From JAJKIP01 sp037200685 (GTDB lineage: Bacteria > Bacteroidota > Bacteroidia > Chitinophagales > Chitinophagaceae): DNA of 64,000 bases. The notes beneath the pieces are model-generated. The model was not told the origin of the DNA. It did no database searches and was given only the letters and a program-made list of their open reading frames with translations. The position numbers and the translations under genes were made by a program. Below are positions 8,407 to 17,283 of this stretch, piece by piece (the first letter of the stretch is position 1; each line of letters starts with the position of its first letter). The stretch spans positions 1 to 64,000 of the forward strand of contig JBBCIG010000018.1 in the NCBI GenBank assembly GCA_037200685.1, read 5' to 3'.

Positions 8407-8487
8407 TCGTGAGTGGTGAGACGTGAGTCGTGAGAACCAGGTTGTGGTTTGAAGATTCACTCACGATTGACGCCTCACGATTCACGA
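8407..8487. repeat. GTGAGTCGTGAG / CTCACGATTCACG repeat cluster
   Basis: A cluster of short direct and inverted copies of a (T)CACGATTCAC unit after tyrA, capable of forming a long imperfect hairpin. The 14-base string CGCCTCACGATTCA (8471-8484) recurs exactly inside the aroA coding region at 11717-11730. Confidence 0.7.
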
Positions 8488-8630
8488 TGCTGAATAGCGA
8501 ACAGGAAGTTGAAGAGTGCGACCATTCGACTTCGCTCATGGTAAACTGCGACGCAAGTGTTGAGTAAAGAACAGAAAGATGAACGGAGCGTCGCAACGAA
8601 GCTGATAGTAGCACAGGCGATGGCAACATA
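8488..8630 (-). repeat. Composite intergenic repeat, copy B (minus orientation)
   Basis: Full-length core of the family, reading on the minus strand: GACGCTCCGTTCATC, GCGTCGCAGTTTACCATG, AGCGAAGTCGAATGGTCGCA and CTGTTCGCTATTCAGCA blocks are all present. It separates tyrA from the DAHP synthase gene. Confidence 0.8.
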
Positions 8631-8702
8631 ATTATTAATAATAAAACAGTTGAATAACTCCCTATTAGAAATTGGGGCTTAACTTTACAAATCAATATTT
8701 AT

Positions 8703-9791
8703 ATGCAAACGATTGAACAAACAAAAAATGCAGCCGTGCAACAGGCATGGAGCAAGCGGCCGCTGATCATCAGCGGGCCGTGCAGCGCTGAAACGGAAGA
8801 GCAGGTATTGCAAACTGCGCAACGATTAGCTGCCACCGGCAAAGTGGATATGTTACGTGCCGGCATTTGGAAACCGCGTACCAAACCGGGTGGCTTCGAA
8901 GGTGTGGGCACCAAAGGATTGCCGTGGTTGCAACAAGCAAAAAAATTAACGGGCTTACCCGTTGCAGTGGAAGTGGCGACCGCCAAACAATTGGAAGATG
9001 CATTGCATTTTGATATAGACGTGGTGTGGATCGGTGCGAGAACAACAGTGAACCCGTTCAGTGTACAGGAACTCGCCGATGCATTGCGTGGTGTGGAGAT
9101 ACCCGTGCTGATAAAAAACCCGGTGAACCCTGATCTTGAATTATGGACTGGTGCATTGGAACGTGTGGCCCGCGCCGGCATCAAACAAATCGGATTGATC
9201 CATCGCGGGTTCAGTTCTTATGGTAACACCGAATACCGCAATGCGCCGATATGGAACCTGGCGATCGAAATGAAACGCCGCAATCCCGAAGTGATGATGA
9301 TCAATGATCCGTCGCATATCTGTGGCCGTCGTGATATACTGCAGGATGTGGCGCAACGTGCTATTGATTTGGATTACGACGGTTTCATTATAGAAAGCCA
9401 TATCGATCCTGATAATGCATGGAGCGATGCGAAACAACAGGTAACACCTGAACGCTTGAAAGAAATGCTCGATAGTTTGGTATGGAGAAAAGAAGATGTG
9501 AACTCGGAAGAATATCATGTGGCGTTGGAAAAATTGCGCCAGCAGATCAATCACCTCGATGATGATTTAATGCAGATACTGAGCCAGCGTATGAAGATCG
9601 CGGAGAAGATCGGTGAATATAAAAAGAGCAACAACATTACGATCCTGCAAACCAATCGCTGGAACGAGATCATTGAAAGGGCGGTGGCGAGTGGTGAGAA
9701 GATCGGGCTCAGCAAAGAATTCATCACGAAGTATTTTGATGCGGTGCATATGGAGAGTATTAATCATCAGAAGAAGGTGTTGGATAGTTAA
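8703..9791 (+). CDS. Bifunctional DAHP synthase / chorismate mutase
   Basis: 362 residues. Residues about 15-265 are a KDO8P-synthase-like (type I beta) DAHP synthase: IISGPCSAE (22-30), RAGIWKPRTKPGGF (about 53-66), WIGARTTVNPF and NDPSHICGRRD carry the substrate and metal ligands. Residues about 270-360 are an AroQ chorismate mutase helix bundle (LRQQINHLDDDLMQILSQR, then MKIAEKIGEYKK). The first domain makes DAHP from PEP and erythrose 4-phosphate and the second makes prephenate, the substrate of the two preceding enzymes. The fused mutase domain often gives feedback control by prephenate. A full-length, intact gene. Confidence 0.93.
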   Translation: MQTIEQTKNAAVQQAWSKRPLIISGPCSAETEEQVLQTAQRLAATGKVDMLRAGIWKPRTKPGGFEGVGTKGLPWLQQAKKLTGLPVAVEVATAKQLEDALHFDIDVVWIGARTTVNPFSVQELADALRGVEIPVLIKNPVNPDLELWTGALERVARAGIKQIGLIHRGFSSYGNTEYRNAPIWNLAIEMKRRNPEVMMINDPSHICGRRDILQDVAQRAIDLDYDGFIIESHIDPDNAWSDAKQQVTPERLKEMLDSLVWRKEDVNSEEYHVALEKLRQQINHLDDDLMQILSQRMKIAEKIGEYKKSNNITILQTNRWNEIIERAVASGEKIGLSKEFITKYFDAVHMESINHQKKVLDS

Positions 9792-9870
9792 ACCCCTGTC
9801 CCCTAAAGGGGAACTTAGGTGGTACCGTTTTTAATAATAGTATTTTCAAAACAGAAGTTGAATGATAATT

Positions 9871-9955
9871 TGCCGGGCTTTAGTACTACTATCATCGTCT
9901 GTTGCGTCGCACACTTGTACGTTCGGTAATTCTATTGAGCAAAGCTGAAATTTCA
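9871..9955 (+). repeat. Composite intergenic repeat, copy C (short form)
   Basis: Short form with GCCGGGCTTTAGTACTACTA, then TTGCGTCGCACACTTGTACG and TTCGGTAATTCTATTGAGCA. The middle block of the long copies is missing. It lies directly upstream of aroB. Confidence 0.7.
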
Positions 9956-9958
9956 TTA

Positions 9959-11041
9959 ATGAAGAGAAAGTTCCAAAATACCCCTTTTAGCCCCGATGAA
10001 AATCGGGGTAGGAAGGATAGGGGTAAAAAACTTACTTATAAATTTTCTAATTCGTCAGTTGATTATTACCTCGCTTATGGTATTTCGCACCTGAAAGAGA
10101 TCGTTGACCAGAAAAGTTCCGTCATCATCACCGATGAAAATGTATATGGTCATCATACCAAACGTTTCAAAGGATGGAATACGATCGTACTAAAAGCGGG
10201 AGAAGATTATAAAGTACAGGAAACAGTGGATGCGGTTGTCGAACAACTCATCGAACTCGAAGCTGACAGGAAAACGACGCTGATTGGAGTTGGCGGTGGT
10301 GTTGTTACCGATATCACTGGTTATGTCGGTTCAGTTTATATGCGTGGCATTCCATTTGGATTTATCCCAACTTCTATTTTGGCGATGGTAGATGCATCCA
10401 TTGGCGGTAAGAATGGAATTGATGTAGGTGTATATAAAAATATGGTCGGCATTATACGCCAGCCCAAATTTATTTTACATGATTTAGTTTTCCTGAACAC
10501 ATTACCACAGGGTGAATGGGAAAATGGATTTGCGGAAATCATCAAGCATGCCTGCATTAAAGATGCGGCGATGTTCAAAGAATTAGAGAAAAGTTCATTC
10601 AAGACTTATCAAAACAGGAAGATATCTATTTGTGAACTGATACAACGCAATGCACTGATCAAAACAAAAGTGGTGCAGGCGGATGAATTTGAAAAAGGGG
10701 AGAGGCGATTATTGAATTTCGGACACACGCTGGGACATGCGTTAGAGAACCAATATGAATTATCACACGGGCAAGCGATTTCCATCGGTATGACCTACGC
10801 TTCTCATATTTCTGAAGAGTTAACAGGGTTTAAAGAAGCGAAAAGGGTTATCAGTCTACTGGAGAAATATAATTTGCCAACACATGCGGAGTTTGATAAA
10901 CAAAAAGTATTTGATGTGCTGAAGATGGATAAGAAAAGAGAGAAGAAAGAAATGAATTATATTTTATTAGAAAAGATAGGGAAAGGAATAGTCAGGCAAA
11001 TTGAATTAAAAAAGTTAGAACAAATTATTAACGATCTCTAA
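9959..11041 (+). CDS. aroB: 3-dehydroquinate synthase
   Basis: About 360 residues from ATG 9959, which is chosen because the frame upstream lies inside repeat copy C. It closes DAHP to 3-dehydroquinate using NAD+ and a divalent metal. Visible motifs are GVGGGVVTDITGYVGSVYMR, PTSILAMVDASIGGKNGID and the zinc ligands in LLNFGHTLGHALE. The first 20 or so residues (TPFSPDENRGRKDRGKK) are unusual: they are encoded by a CCCCGAT...ATCGGGG palindrome (9991-10008) within a wider repeat module. Normal homologues begin near LTYKFSNSS. Eighteen bases separate it from aroA. Confidence 0.92.
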   Translation: MKRKFQNTPFSPDENRGRKDRGKKLTYKFSNSSVDYYLAYGISHLKEIVDQKSSVIITDENVYGHHTKRFKGWNTIVLKAGEDYKVQETVDAVVEQLIELEADRKTTLIGVGGGVVTDITGYVGSVYMRGIPFGFIPTSILAMVDASIGGKNGIDVGVYKNMVGIIRQPKFILHDLVFLNTLPQGEWENGFAEIIKHACIKDAAMFKELEKSSFKTYQNRKISICELIQRNALIKTKVVQADEFEKGERRLLNFGHTLGHALENQYELSHGQAISIGMTYASHISEELTGFKEAKRVISLLEKYNLPTHAEFDKQKVFDVLKMDKKREKKEMNYILLEKIGKGIVRQIELKKLEQIINDL

Positions 11042-11058
11042 ATCCCCTTTGGGGCAAC

Positions 11059-12351
11059 ATGAAAGTAACAATATACCCATCTAAATTATCAGGAAACATG
11101 CAGGCTGCGGCTTCGAAAAGTTCCATGCAGCGGGCCTGTGCAGCGGCGTTGCTTTCAAAAGGGACAACGATCATTCATAACCCAGGGCACAGCAATGATG
11201 ATAAAGCGGCGATAGAAATTATTAAAAAGCTGGGCGCTGAAGTATCAATGGTGAATGGTGAGTTGCGGGTGACTACCCAAGGGAATTATCCTGGGGGAAA
11301 TGAGATCAATTGCGGTGAGAGTGGTTTAAGTATTCGGATGTTCACGCCATTAGTGGCATTAAGCGATAAAGAAATTACGATCAATGGCTCCGGTAGTCTG
11401 GAAACAAGGCCGATGGATTTCTTTGATGAGATACTTCCGCAACTGGATGTAAAAGTTCAAAGCCAGAATGGAAAATTGCCTTTAATAATACAAGGGCCGT
11501 TGCAACCAAAGAATATTGAAGTGGATGGTTCATTGAGTTCACAATTCTTAACCGGTTTGTTATTAGCTTATGCAGCAGCAGGCGCAAAAGATGTTTCTAT
11601 TAAAGTAAACAATCTCAAAAGCAAGCCCTACATTGACCTTACACTTGATGTAATGAAACAGTTCGGTTTTAATGTACCTGAAAACAGGAATTACGAAGAG
11701 TTTTATTTTAGCGCTTCGCCTCACGATTCAAGACTCACATCTCACGAATACATTGTCGAAGGCGACTGGAGCGGAGGCGCTTTTTTATTAGTAGCAGGTG
11801 CTATTGCCGGACCGATAACCGTAAGAGGATTAGATTTATCATCAACCCAGGCTGATAAAGCGATCGTTGATGCATTAATGTCTGCGAATGCAGGAATCGC
11901 TATAGAAGCAAAAGGAATAAAAATGCATCCAGCCGAAATGAAAGGCTTTGTCTTTGATGCCACGGATTGTCCTGATCTTTTTCCTCCGCTGGTGGCATTG
12001 GCTGCTTATTGTAAAGGAAGAACGACGATCAAAGGTGTAAGCAGGCTGATACACAAAGAAAGTAACCGTGCATTAACCTTACAGGATGAGTTTGATAAAA
12101 TGGGTGTATTGGTTAAACTGGAAAGAGATGAAATGCTGATCCAGGGAACTGGTCTTGTAAAAGGTGCGGATACTCATTCAAACCATGATCACCGTATTGC
12201 TATGGCATGTGCAGTAGCAGGTTTGAAAGCAGACAGCGAAATGGTGATTGATGAAGCGCAGGCGGTGAATAAATCGTACCCGGATTTTTATCGTGACCTG
12301 CAATCACTGGGAGCCAATATATCTTTGCCACATCAACATTATAATATTTAA
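11059..12351 (+). CDS. aroA: 3-phosphoshikimate 1-carboxyvinyltransferase (EPSP synthase)
   Basis: 430 residues; it adds enolpyruvate from PEP to shikimate 3-phosphate. Motifs: AASKSSMQRACAAALLSKG (18-36), ESGLSIRMFTP, SSQFLTGLLLAYA, VEGDWSGGAFLL, DATDCPDLFPPLVALA, HKESNRA and DHRIAMACAVAG. Just before VEGDWSGG there is an extra loop, about ASPHDSRLTSHE (near residue 220), encoded by 11717-11748; its DNA matches an intergenic repeat after tyrA. The reading frame is intact through the insert. Likely translated from the same mRNA as aroB and aroC. Confidence 0.93.
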   Translation: MKVTIYPSKLSGNMQAAASKSSMQRACAAALLSKGTTIIHNPGHSNDDKAAIEIIKKLGAEVSMVNGELRVTTQGNYPGGNEINCGESGLSIRMFTPLVALSDKEITINGSGSLETRPMDFFDEILPQLDVKVQSQNGKLPLIIQGPLQPKNIEVDGSLSSQFLTGLLLAYAAAGAKDVSIKVNNLKSKPYIDLTLDVMKQFGFNVPENRNYEEFYFSASPHDSRLTSHEYIVEGDWSGGAFLLVAGAIAGPITVRGLDLSSTQADKAIVDALMSANAGIAIEAKGIKMHPAEMKGFVFDATDCPDLFPPLVALAAYCKGRTTIKGVSRLIHKESNRALTLQDEFDKMGVLVKLERDEMLIQGTGLVKGADTHSNHDHRIAMACAVAGLKADSEMVIDEAQAVNKSYPDFYRDLQSLGANISLPHQHYNI

Positions 12352-12361
12352 AATTTTAATC

Positions 12362-13357
12362 TTGAATTCTTTCGGTCGTATATTTCGTATTTCCATTTTT
12401 GGTGAATCACATGGTGAGTGTGTTGGAATAACTATTGATGGTTGTCCCGCAGGCTTATCATTATCACCTGAGGATTTATTACCCGATCTCGAAAGAAGAA
12501 AAGGCGGCAAACAAAAAGGAACGACGCCGAGACAGGAAGATGATTATCCTATATTCAAAAGCGGCATCTTCAATGGAAAGACAACCGGTTTCCCCATCAC
12601 TATTTTATTTGAAAATAAAAACACCCGCAGCGAAGATTACAATAAACAAAGGAGCATTCCACGTCCCGGCCATGCGGATTGGGTGGCGCACCAGAAATTT
12701 GGTGGTAATGAAGATTATCGTGGTGGCGGACATTTTAGTGCGAGATTAACAACCGGGATTGTTGCGGCTGGTGCAATAGCGAAGAAGTTGATGACTGGCC
12801 TCAGCATTCATGCTGAGGTAACTGAAATCGGTGGTGAAAAAGATCTAGAAAAAGGACTACAAAACGCCATCGATGCCAAAGATTCCGTCGGTGGTATCAT
12901 CGAATGCAAAGCAACCGGTTTACCAGTTGGCTTAGGTGAACCTTATTTTGATTCAATGGAAGCATCATTAGCCAATATCATCTTTTCCATTCCTGCTGTA
13001 AGAGGAATTGAATTCGGAACCGGCTTCGCCGCCGCTAAAATGTTTGGTAGCCAGCATAATGACTCTATCACGGATATGAAGGGGAAAACAAAAACCAATC
13101 ATGCTGGTGGAGTAGTTGGGGGGATTACCAATGGAAACGAATTGGTATTCCGTATTGCTATCAAACCGACATCATCTACTCCTAAAGAACAGGAAAGCCT
13201 TAACTGGGATACAGAACAAGTTGAAAAATTTTCTATCAAAGGACGCCATGACCTTTGCGTCGCATTAAGGGCGCCGGTTATTGTAGAAGCGGTAACAGCA
13301 TTGGTATTAGTAGATTTTATGCTGCTGGAACAAAAAATACCCAGAGTCCTTTCATAA
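12362..13357 (+). CDS. aroC: Chorismate synthase
   Basis: 331 residues. It converts EPSP to chorismate with reduced FMN. The start is taken as TTG 12362, giving MNSFGRIFRISIFGESHGE, the usual family N-terminus; a longer frame back to 12293 would overlap aroA and adds residues not seen in the family. Motifs: GESHGE, RPGHADW, GGGHFSARLTTG, FGTGFAAA and the C-terminal RHDLCVALRAPVIVEA. Ten bases follow the aroA stop, so it is the last gene of the aromatic cluster. The next gene is convergent, with only 2 bp between the stops. Confidence 0.92.
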   Translation: MNSFGRIFRISIFGESHGECVGITIDGCPAGLSLSPEDLLPDLERRKGGKQKGTTPRQEDDYPIFKSGIFNGKTTGFPITILFENKNTRSEDYNKQRSIPRPGHADWVAHQKFGGNEDYRGGGHFSARLTTGIVAAGAIAKKLMTGLSIHAEVTEIGGEKDLEKGLQNAIDAKDSVGGIIECKATGLPVGLGEPYFDSMEASLANIIFSIPAVRGIEFGTGFAAAKMFGSQHNDSITDMKGKTKTNHAGGVVGGITNGNELVFRIAIKPTSSTPKEQESLNWDTEQVEKFSIKGRHDLCVALRAPVIVEAVTALVLVDFMLLEQKIPRVLS

Positions 13358-13359
13358 TC

Positions 13360-14976
13360 TTACTTCATCACTTCCTCAATCACGTGTCCGACGCAACCGC
13401 TTGGCATTTGTATATGCAAAAGTCCTGCAAGCGTAGCGGAAATATCCGTCATATACGTTTCCCTGTTTGTCTTTCCGTGTTTAATGCCCCAGCCATACCA
13501 TAGCAAAGGAATATGCGAATCGTAAGGATTCCATAATCCATGTGATGTGCCATTGCCATTGCCGCCTACATAGCCTGGCTTTAAAATAAACTGGATATCA
13601 CCGCAGCGGGAAGGAAAATAACCGTTATTGATCATTTCTCTTTGTCTGGCTGTAAGAGGGATTTTAGCCAAATCATTTATATCAAAAGCCTGTGCGATCT
13701 CCGGTTGTTGTTTTAAGTAATCAACCGTCCATTTTATAATGTCTGCTTTGTTCAAGTGCGCCGAATCAATGACATGGTCATTAAAAACAACAAAGTAATT
13801 ATCGAGATCACGGATGACATTTAGTTTTAATTCAGCATTCATCTTCTTTACAAGGCTTGTTTCATCAAAAGCGCCACCGGGTAATTTATTTTCAATAGAA
13901 AATTTTGGAACATGCGCCACGCCGTGATCAGCGGTAAGAAATGCTGTATAATTTCCTTTGCCAACTGTTACGTCAAGAAACGCAAAGAATTTCCCCAATG
14001 TTTCATCCAATCTCGCATAGCCATCTAATTGTTCCCATGAATTAGGCCCGAATGCATGACCAATATAATCAGGCGATGAAAAACTTACAGCAAGAAAATC
14101 TGTTACAGAATTTCTTCCCAGGCCTTCTGCTTTTACTGCCGCTTCTGCCATGGCTTCGGTTAATATATTGCCATAAGGAGTGGAGGCGATCTTTGCCGGG
14201 TCTTTACCAATAAATCTTGAAAGATCATAAGGAAACCCTAATTGATCATTGCCCAGCGGTTTATTTTCATACGCTTTCTGATCTGCCGTCGCATACTTTG
14301 GATAAATTTCTTTTGGTAAAGAAATGTTCCAGTTAAGACGATATAACGAGTCCACCATCTTTCTTGCATTGAATGCTTTTACCCAGTCCGGTAAATCATT
14401 CATATAATAAGTGCTGGTTATAAAATCTCCTGTTTTATAATCATACCAGAAGGCGGATGTTGCGGAATGTCCGGCCGGTAAAATAGCACCACGGTCTTTC
14501 AGCGCAATACCGATTACTTTACTTTTAAAATTAGTAGCCAGTCTTAACTCATCGCCAATCGTTGTCGCAAACATATTTCTCGGGCTCATCATACCTGCAT
14601 CGGTATTGCTCCCAACTGTTTTCACAGATTCATCATCCGTGCAATAAACAGTTTTATTTTTTAATTTATCCCACCATGCATTGCCCACAATACCGTGAAC
14701 GGCGGGAACGGAACCTGTGTAAACACAAGTATGGCCGGCAGCCGTAACAGTTGGTGTGTAAGGAATAAAATTATTTTCGCAGGTAAATCCCTGGTTCAGC
14801 ATTCTTTTAAAACCGCCTGTTGGTTTGAATATATCGTTATAGCGATATAGATAATCCCAGCGCATCTGGTCAATCACAATACCCACCACGAGCTTCGGCC
14901 GCTGCACTTGTGCCTGTATAGAATTCCCGCTTATTATTAATACCAATAAAAAGAAAATCGTTAACCTGTTCTTCAT
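13360..14976 (-). CDS. pafA: PafA-type alkaline phosphatase (phosphomonoesterase)
   Basis: 538 residues, alkaline phosphatase superfamily. A signal peptide (residues 1-22, ending SIQAQ) sends it to the periplasm. Metal ligand Asp36 sits in GIVIDQMRWDY, the nucleophile is the threonine of TAAGHT (about residue 78), and ALKDRGAILPAGH carries the Lys/Arg pair typical of PafA. Later ligands appear in SSPDYIGHAFGP and TADHGVAHVPKF. PafA enzymes release phosphate from monoesters and are often made regardless of phosphate level. No Pho-box-like element was seen. It lies downstream of a secreted unknown protein, with a terminator between. Confidence 0.88.
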   Translation of the reverse strand: MKNRLTIFFLLVLIISGNSIQAQVQRPKLVVGIVIDQMRWDYLYRYNDIFKPTGGFKRMLNQGFTCENNFIPYTPTVTAAGHTCVYTGSVPAVHGIVGNAWWDKLKNKTVYCTDDESVKTVGSNTDAGMMSPRNMFATTIGDELRLATNFKSKVIGIALKDRGAILPAGHSATSAFWYDYKTGDFITSTYYMNDLPDWVKAFNARKMVDSLYRLNWNISLPKEIYPKYATADQKAYENKPLGNDQLGFPYDLSRFIGKDPAKIASTPYGNILTEAMAEAAVKAEGLGRNSVTDFLAVSFSSPDYIGHAFGPNSWEQLDGYARLDETLGKFFAFLDVTVGKGNYTAFLTADHGVAHVPKFSIENKLPGGAFDETSLVKKMNAELKLNVIRDLDNYFVVFNDHVIDSAHLNKADIIKWTVDYLKQQPEIAQAFDINDLAKIPLTARQREMINNGYFPSRCGDIQFILKPGYVGGNGNGTSHGLWNPYDSHIPLLWYGWGIKHGKTNRETYMTDISATLAGLLHIQMPSGCVGHVIEEVMK

Positions 14977-15040
14977 AAAAACGCTTTCAGCAAAAATAAG
15001 GGATTGGTAAATGATGCTTTTGGTATTAATGCAATGATAA

Positions 15041-15075
15041 TAAAAAAAGGATAGCTGAAAAGCTACCCTTTTTTC
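15041..15075 (-). terminator. Terminator between 15093 gene and pafA
   Basis: AAAAAGG.TAGCT pairs with AGCTA.CCTTTTTT around a GAAA loop. It follows the stop of the upstream minus-strand gene and precedes pafA. Confidence 0.7.
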
Positions 15076-15092
15076 TTTGGCTTCGACATCTA

Positions 15093-15656
15093 TTATAAAC
15101 TATCTGCAATACTCTTTTTGCCGGATGCTGTCAGCATGGCCCTTAATCCTTCTTTAGCATATTTCCAGGCATCCTGAACGGTTTGTTTTTCCGAAGTGGA
15201 CACAAATATTTTAGCTACATATTTATCTACCGTAAAAGTAAAATTGTATTGATTCTGCTTTACGCCCATGGCATCCATCATCTTTTTCATTTGTTTATTC
15301 ATGCCATACACATTCCATTTTCCCACGCCGGCGGGTTTCGTCATTTGGGAAGTAATATCATCACTTCCTTCACTCAGTAATTGTTTGCTTTCATCGTACC
15401 ATTTTTCCGCTGCTTCTTTTGTTTTTCCCTGCCAGCGAATATCATTCACCCGTTGAATAGTGGCGTCGTCCCCCATATTATTATATACGATCATCCATTC
15501 ATCTTCCTGTCCTTTTTCAAGACTATATTTTTTACTGACCGAAGCGGGAATAAAAAAATCTTTACTGTTTGACTGGCTGATGGCGGGCAATTCATCCTGC
15601 GAAAAAGCATGCACGGATAAAGTCATGGCTGCAATAAGTGTTATGAGTAGTTTCAT
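15093..15656 (-). CDS. Secreted protein of unknown function
   Basis: 187 residues with a clear signal peptide (MKLLITLIAAMTLSVHAFSQ) and a mature region of mixed alpha/beta character. No family is recognised. Visible features are WMIVYNNMGDDATIQRVNDI near residue 55, a Met/Lys-rich helix (MNKQMKKMMDAMG) near 120, and a strand-rich NFTFTVDKYVAKIFVST. No Cys in the mature part. It lies between an MFS transporter gene and pafA on the same strand but is bounded by a terminator downstream, so it is probably expressed separately from pafA. Confidence 0.7.
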   Translation of the reverse strand: MKLLITLIAAMTLSVHAFSQDELPAISQSNSKDFFIPASVSKKYSLEKGQEDEWMIVYNNMGDDATIQRVNDIRWQGKTKEAAEKWYDESKQLLSEGSDDITSQMTKPAGVGKWNVYGMNKQMKKMMDAMGVKQNQYNFTFTVDKYVAKIFVSTSEKQTVQDAWKYAKEGLRAMLTASGKKSIADSL

Positions 15657-15718
15657 CTGTATGTTTTTGTAAACATAAGGGTTTGTTCAGTCGTTTCCGA
15701 TACCTAATATTGGGTATT

Positions 15719-16918
15719 TTATTTGCCGGATTTATGCAGCCGCCAGAAGGAAAAAGAAGTGAGTAAAGCCAACCCACCGACTCCCCACCAGAGAATGGGA
15801 AAGCCGTGGTGCTGCACCAGTTGTGCGCCGCCCATCGGGCCAAGGCTTTGCGCCGCCGACCATGCCATGGTGTAGAGAGCCGCATATTCGCCACGGTTCG
15901 ATGCTTGTGTCCGCCCAATCCAATACGTATTCATAAAGGGCATGGAAAATATTTCACCAAACGTCACTCCGATGATCATGATCAATGCAATCGTTGCACC
16001 ATGCCACGGCACATTTAAAAATAAAAATGATAAAGCTATAAGTGCTACACCCCCTGTTATGAAAAAAGTATTTTTTCTTTTTCCTTCCAGTTTATAGATC
16101 AATACCATTTCTACCAATGCGATGATGACGCCATTCAAGGCCATTAAAAGACCAATATACGGTTCTGATAAATGCAATTCTTTGTTGAAGAAAACAGGAA
16201 TGTTGGTGAACAACTGGAAGAAGCAACAAGCGAACAACATCGTGATAATAATAAAAACGAGGTACGTCTTGTCTTTATAGGCTGATACAACTGGTTTCAA
16301 TGACGGCTGTTGCTGTGATGGTTTATAATTCACCGGTTTTAAAAAAATCCACATCAGTGTTGCGGCCGCGATATTTGTTATGCCATCCACCCAAAACAAT
16401 AATTCATAATTATAATGCGCAATGATGCCGCCGGTAGCGCTGCCCACCGCCCAGCCGATATTAATCGCCAGCCTGTTTAATGAATACGAGCGGGTACGGG
16501 TTTCCGGTTTGCTGTAAAAGGCGATGGCCGTAGAGTTCGCCGGGCGGAATGCTTCATTTACAAAACTTACGAGGTAAGTAAAAACGCATATCAACGGATA
16601 CGTTTTCATTTGCCCCAATAAAATAAAAAAGACGCCGCCGCCAAACAGTGTAATTAATTGCACAGGGTAAAAACCAATTTTATCCGTCAGCCTTCCGCCA
16701 AACCACGCACCGCTGAATGCGCCGAAACCAAATAAGCCGAATACAATACCGGCTTGCCCAACGCTATAACCCATTTTATCACTTGTAAGATATAGGGTCA
16801 TGAAGGGAACGACCATCGTTCCGCTCCGGTTGATAAGCATCACAAAAGATAATAACCAGGTAGAGCGGGAGAGACCGGAATAGGCATTGCGATATGCTTG
16901 CGAAGTTGCTTTGATCAT
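15719..16918 (-). CDS. Major facilitator superfamily transporter
   Basis: 399 residues with about 12 hydrophobic segments, an inner-membrane MFS carrier. The loop between helices 2 and 3 reads FGGRLTDKIGFYPVQ, close to the MFS GxxxDRxGR motif; a long central loop (about 195-215) separates the two six-helix halves. A second loop GEYAALYTMAWSAAQSLGP lies in helix 11. It belongs to the drug/proton antiporter-like branch by general look. The substrate cannot be told. Transcribed on its own from a promoter in the 365-bp repeat-filled region upstream. Confidence 0.85.
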   Translation of the reverse strand: MIKATSQAYRNAYSGLSRSTWLLSFVMLINRSGTMVVPFMTLYLTSDKMGYSVGQAGIVFGLFGFGAFSGAWFGGRLTDKIGFYPVQLITLFGGGVFFILLGQMKTYPLICVFTYLVSFVNEAFRPANSTAIAFYSKPETRTRSYSLNRLAINIGWAVGSATGGIIAHYNYELLFWVDGITNIAAATLMWIFLKPVNYKPSQQQPSLKPVVSAYKDKTYLVFIIITMLFACCFFQLFTNIPVFFNKELHLSEPYIGLLMALNGVIIALVEMVLIYKLEGKRKNTFFITGGVALIALSFLFLNVPWHGATIALIMIIGVTFGEIFSMPFMNTYWIGRTQASNRGEYAALYTMAWSAAQSLGPMGGAQLVQHHGFPILWWGVGGLALLTSFSFWRLHKSGK

Positions 16919-16989
16919 AACATCGATGCGAAGTTACCTATGCAAAACGCAGTAAAATAATTTTTGTGATGAACAGCGATGGTAAAAAG

Positions 16990-17160
16990 TATATGGCTCG
17001 TACCTCGCCATGACAAAGGAAGATTAAGCAAAATCAGTAGGGTTATTTTGCAGATTGTTTTAAAATAAAGTACAAGTGGCCATACTTTTCCTTGTCACCC
17101 CGAGGCACGAGGGGTCTTGTTGCAGATGGCTCGTACCTCGCCATGACAAGGAAAAGAATT
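16990..17160. repeat. TGGCTCGTACCTCGCCATGACAA repeat pair and GTCACCCCGAGG element
   Basis: ATGGCTCGTACCTCGCCATG occurs at about 16991-17010 and again at about 17126-17145, both followed by ACAA. Between them is a CACCCCGAGGCACGAGGGGT element (17097-17116) that is itself an imperfect palindrome. Together with repeat copy D this fills the 365-bp gap between the MFS gene and the lipase gene; no coding region is seen. Confidence 0.7.
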
Positions 17161-17168
17161 ATTGAAAA

Positions 17169-17254
17169 GGATACTTCGTAAATGCTGAATAGAATTACAG
17201 AACGTTGAAGAGTGCGACGCAACAGACGATGATAGTAGCACTGAAGTTGGGCTA
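17169..17254 (-). repeat. Composite intergenic repeat, copy D (short form)
   Basis: Minus-orientation short copy: CGTTGCGTCGCACTCTTCAA-type core and CTGTAATTCTATTCAGCATT are present; the middle block of long copies is absent. Confidence 0.7.
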
Positions 17255-17283
17255 ATAATAATCTCTTATTGAAAATTCAATAA

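Noticed and set aside
9902..9958. A longer AroB start (TTG at 9902, MRRTLVRSVILLSK)
   Set aside because: These codons lie in the composite repeat; similar peptides appear wherever the repeat occurs, so this is a chance frame.
12293..12361. A longer chorismate synthase start
   Set aside because: It overlaps aroA and encodes residues not present in the family; TTG 12362 gives the standard MNSFGRIFRIS start.
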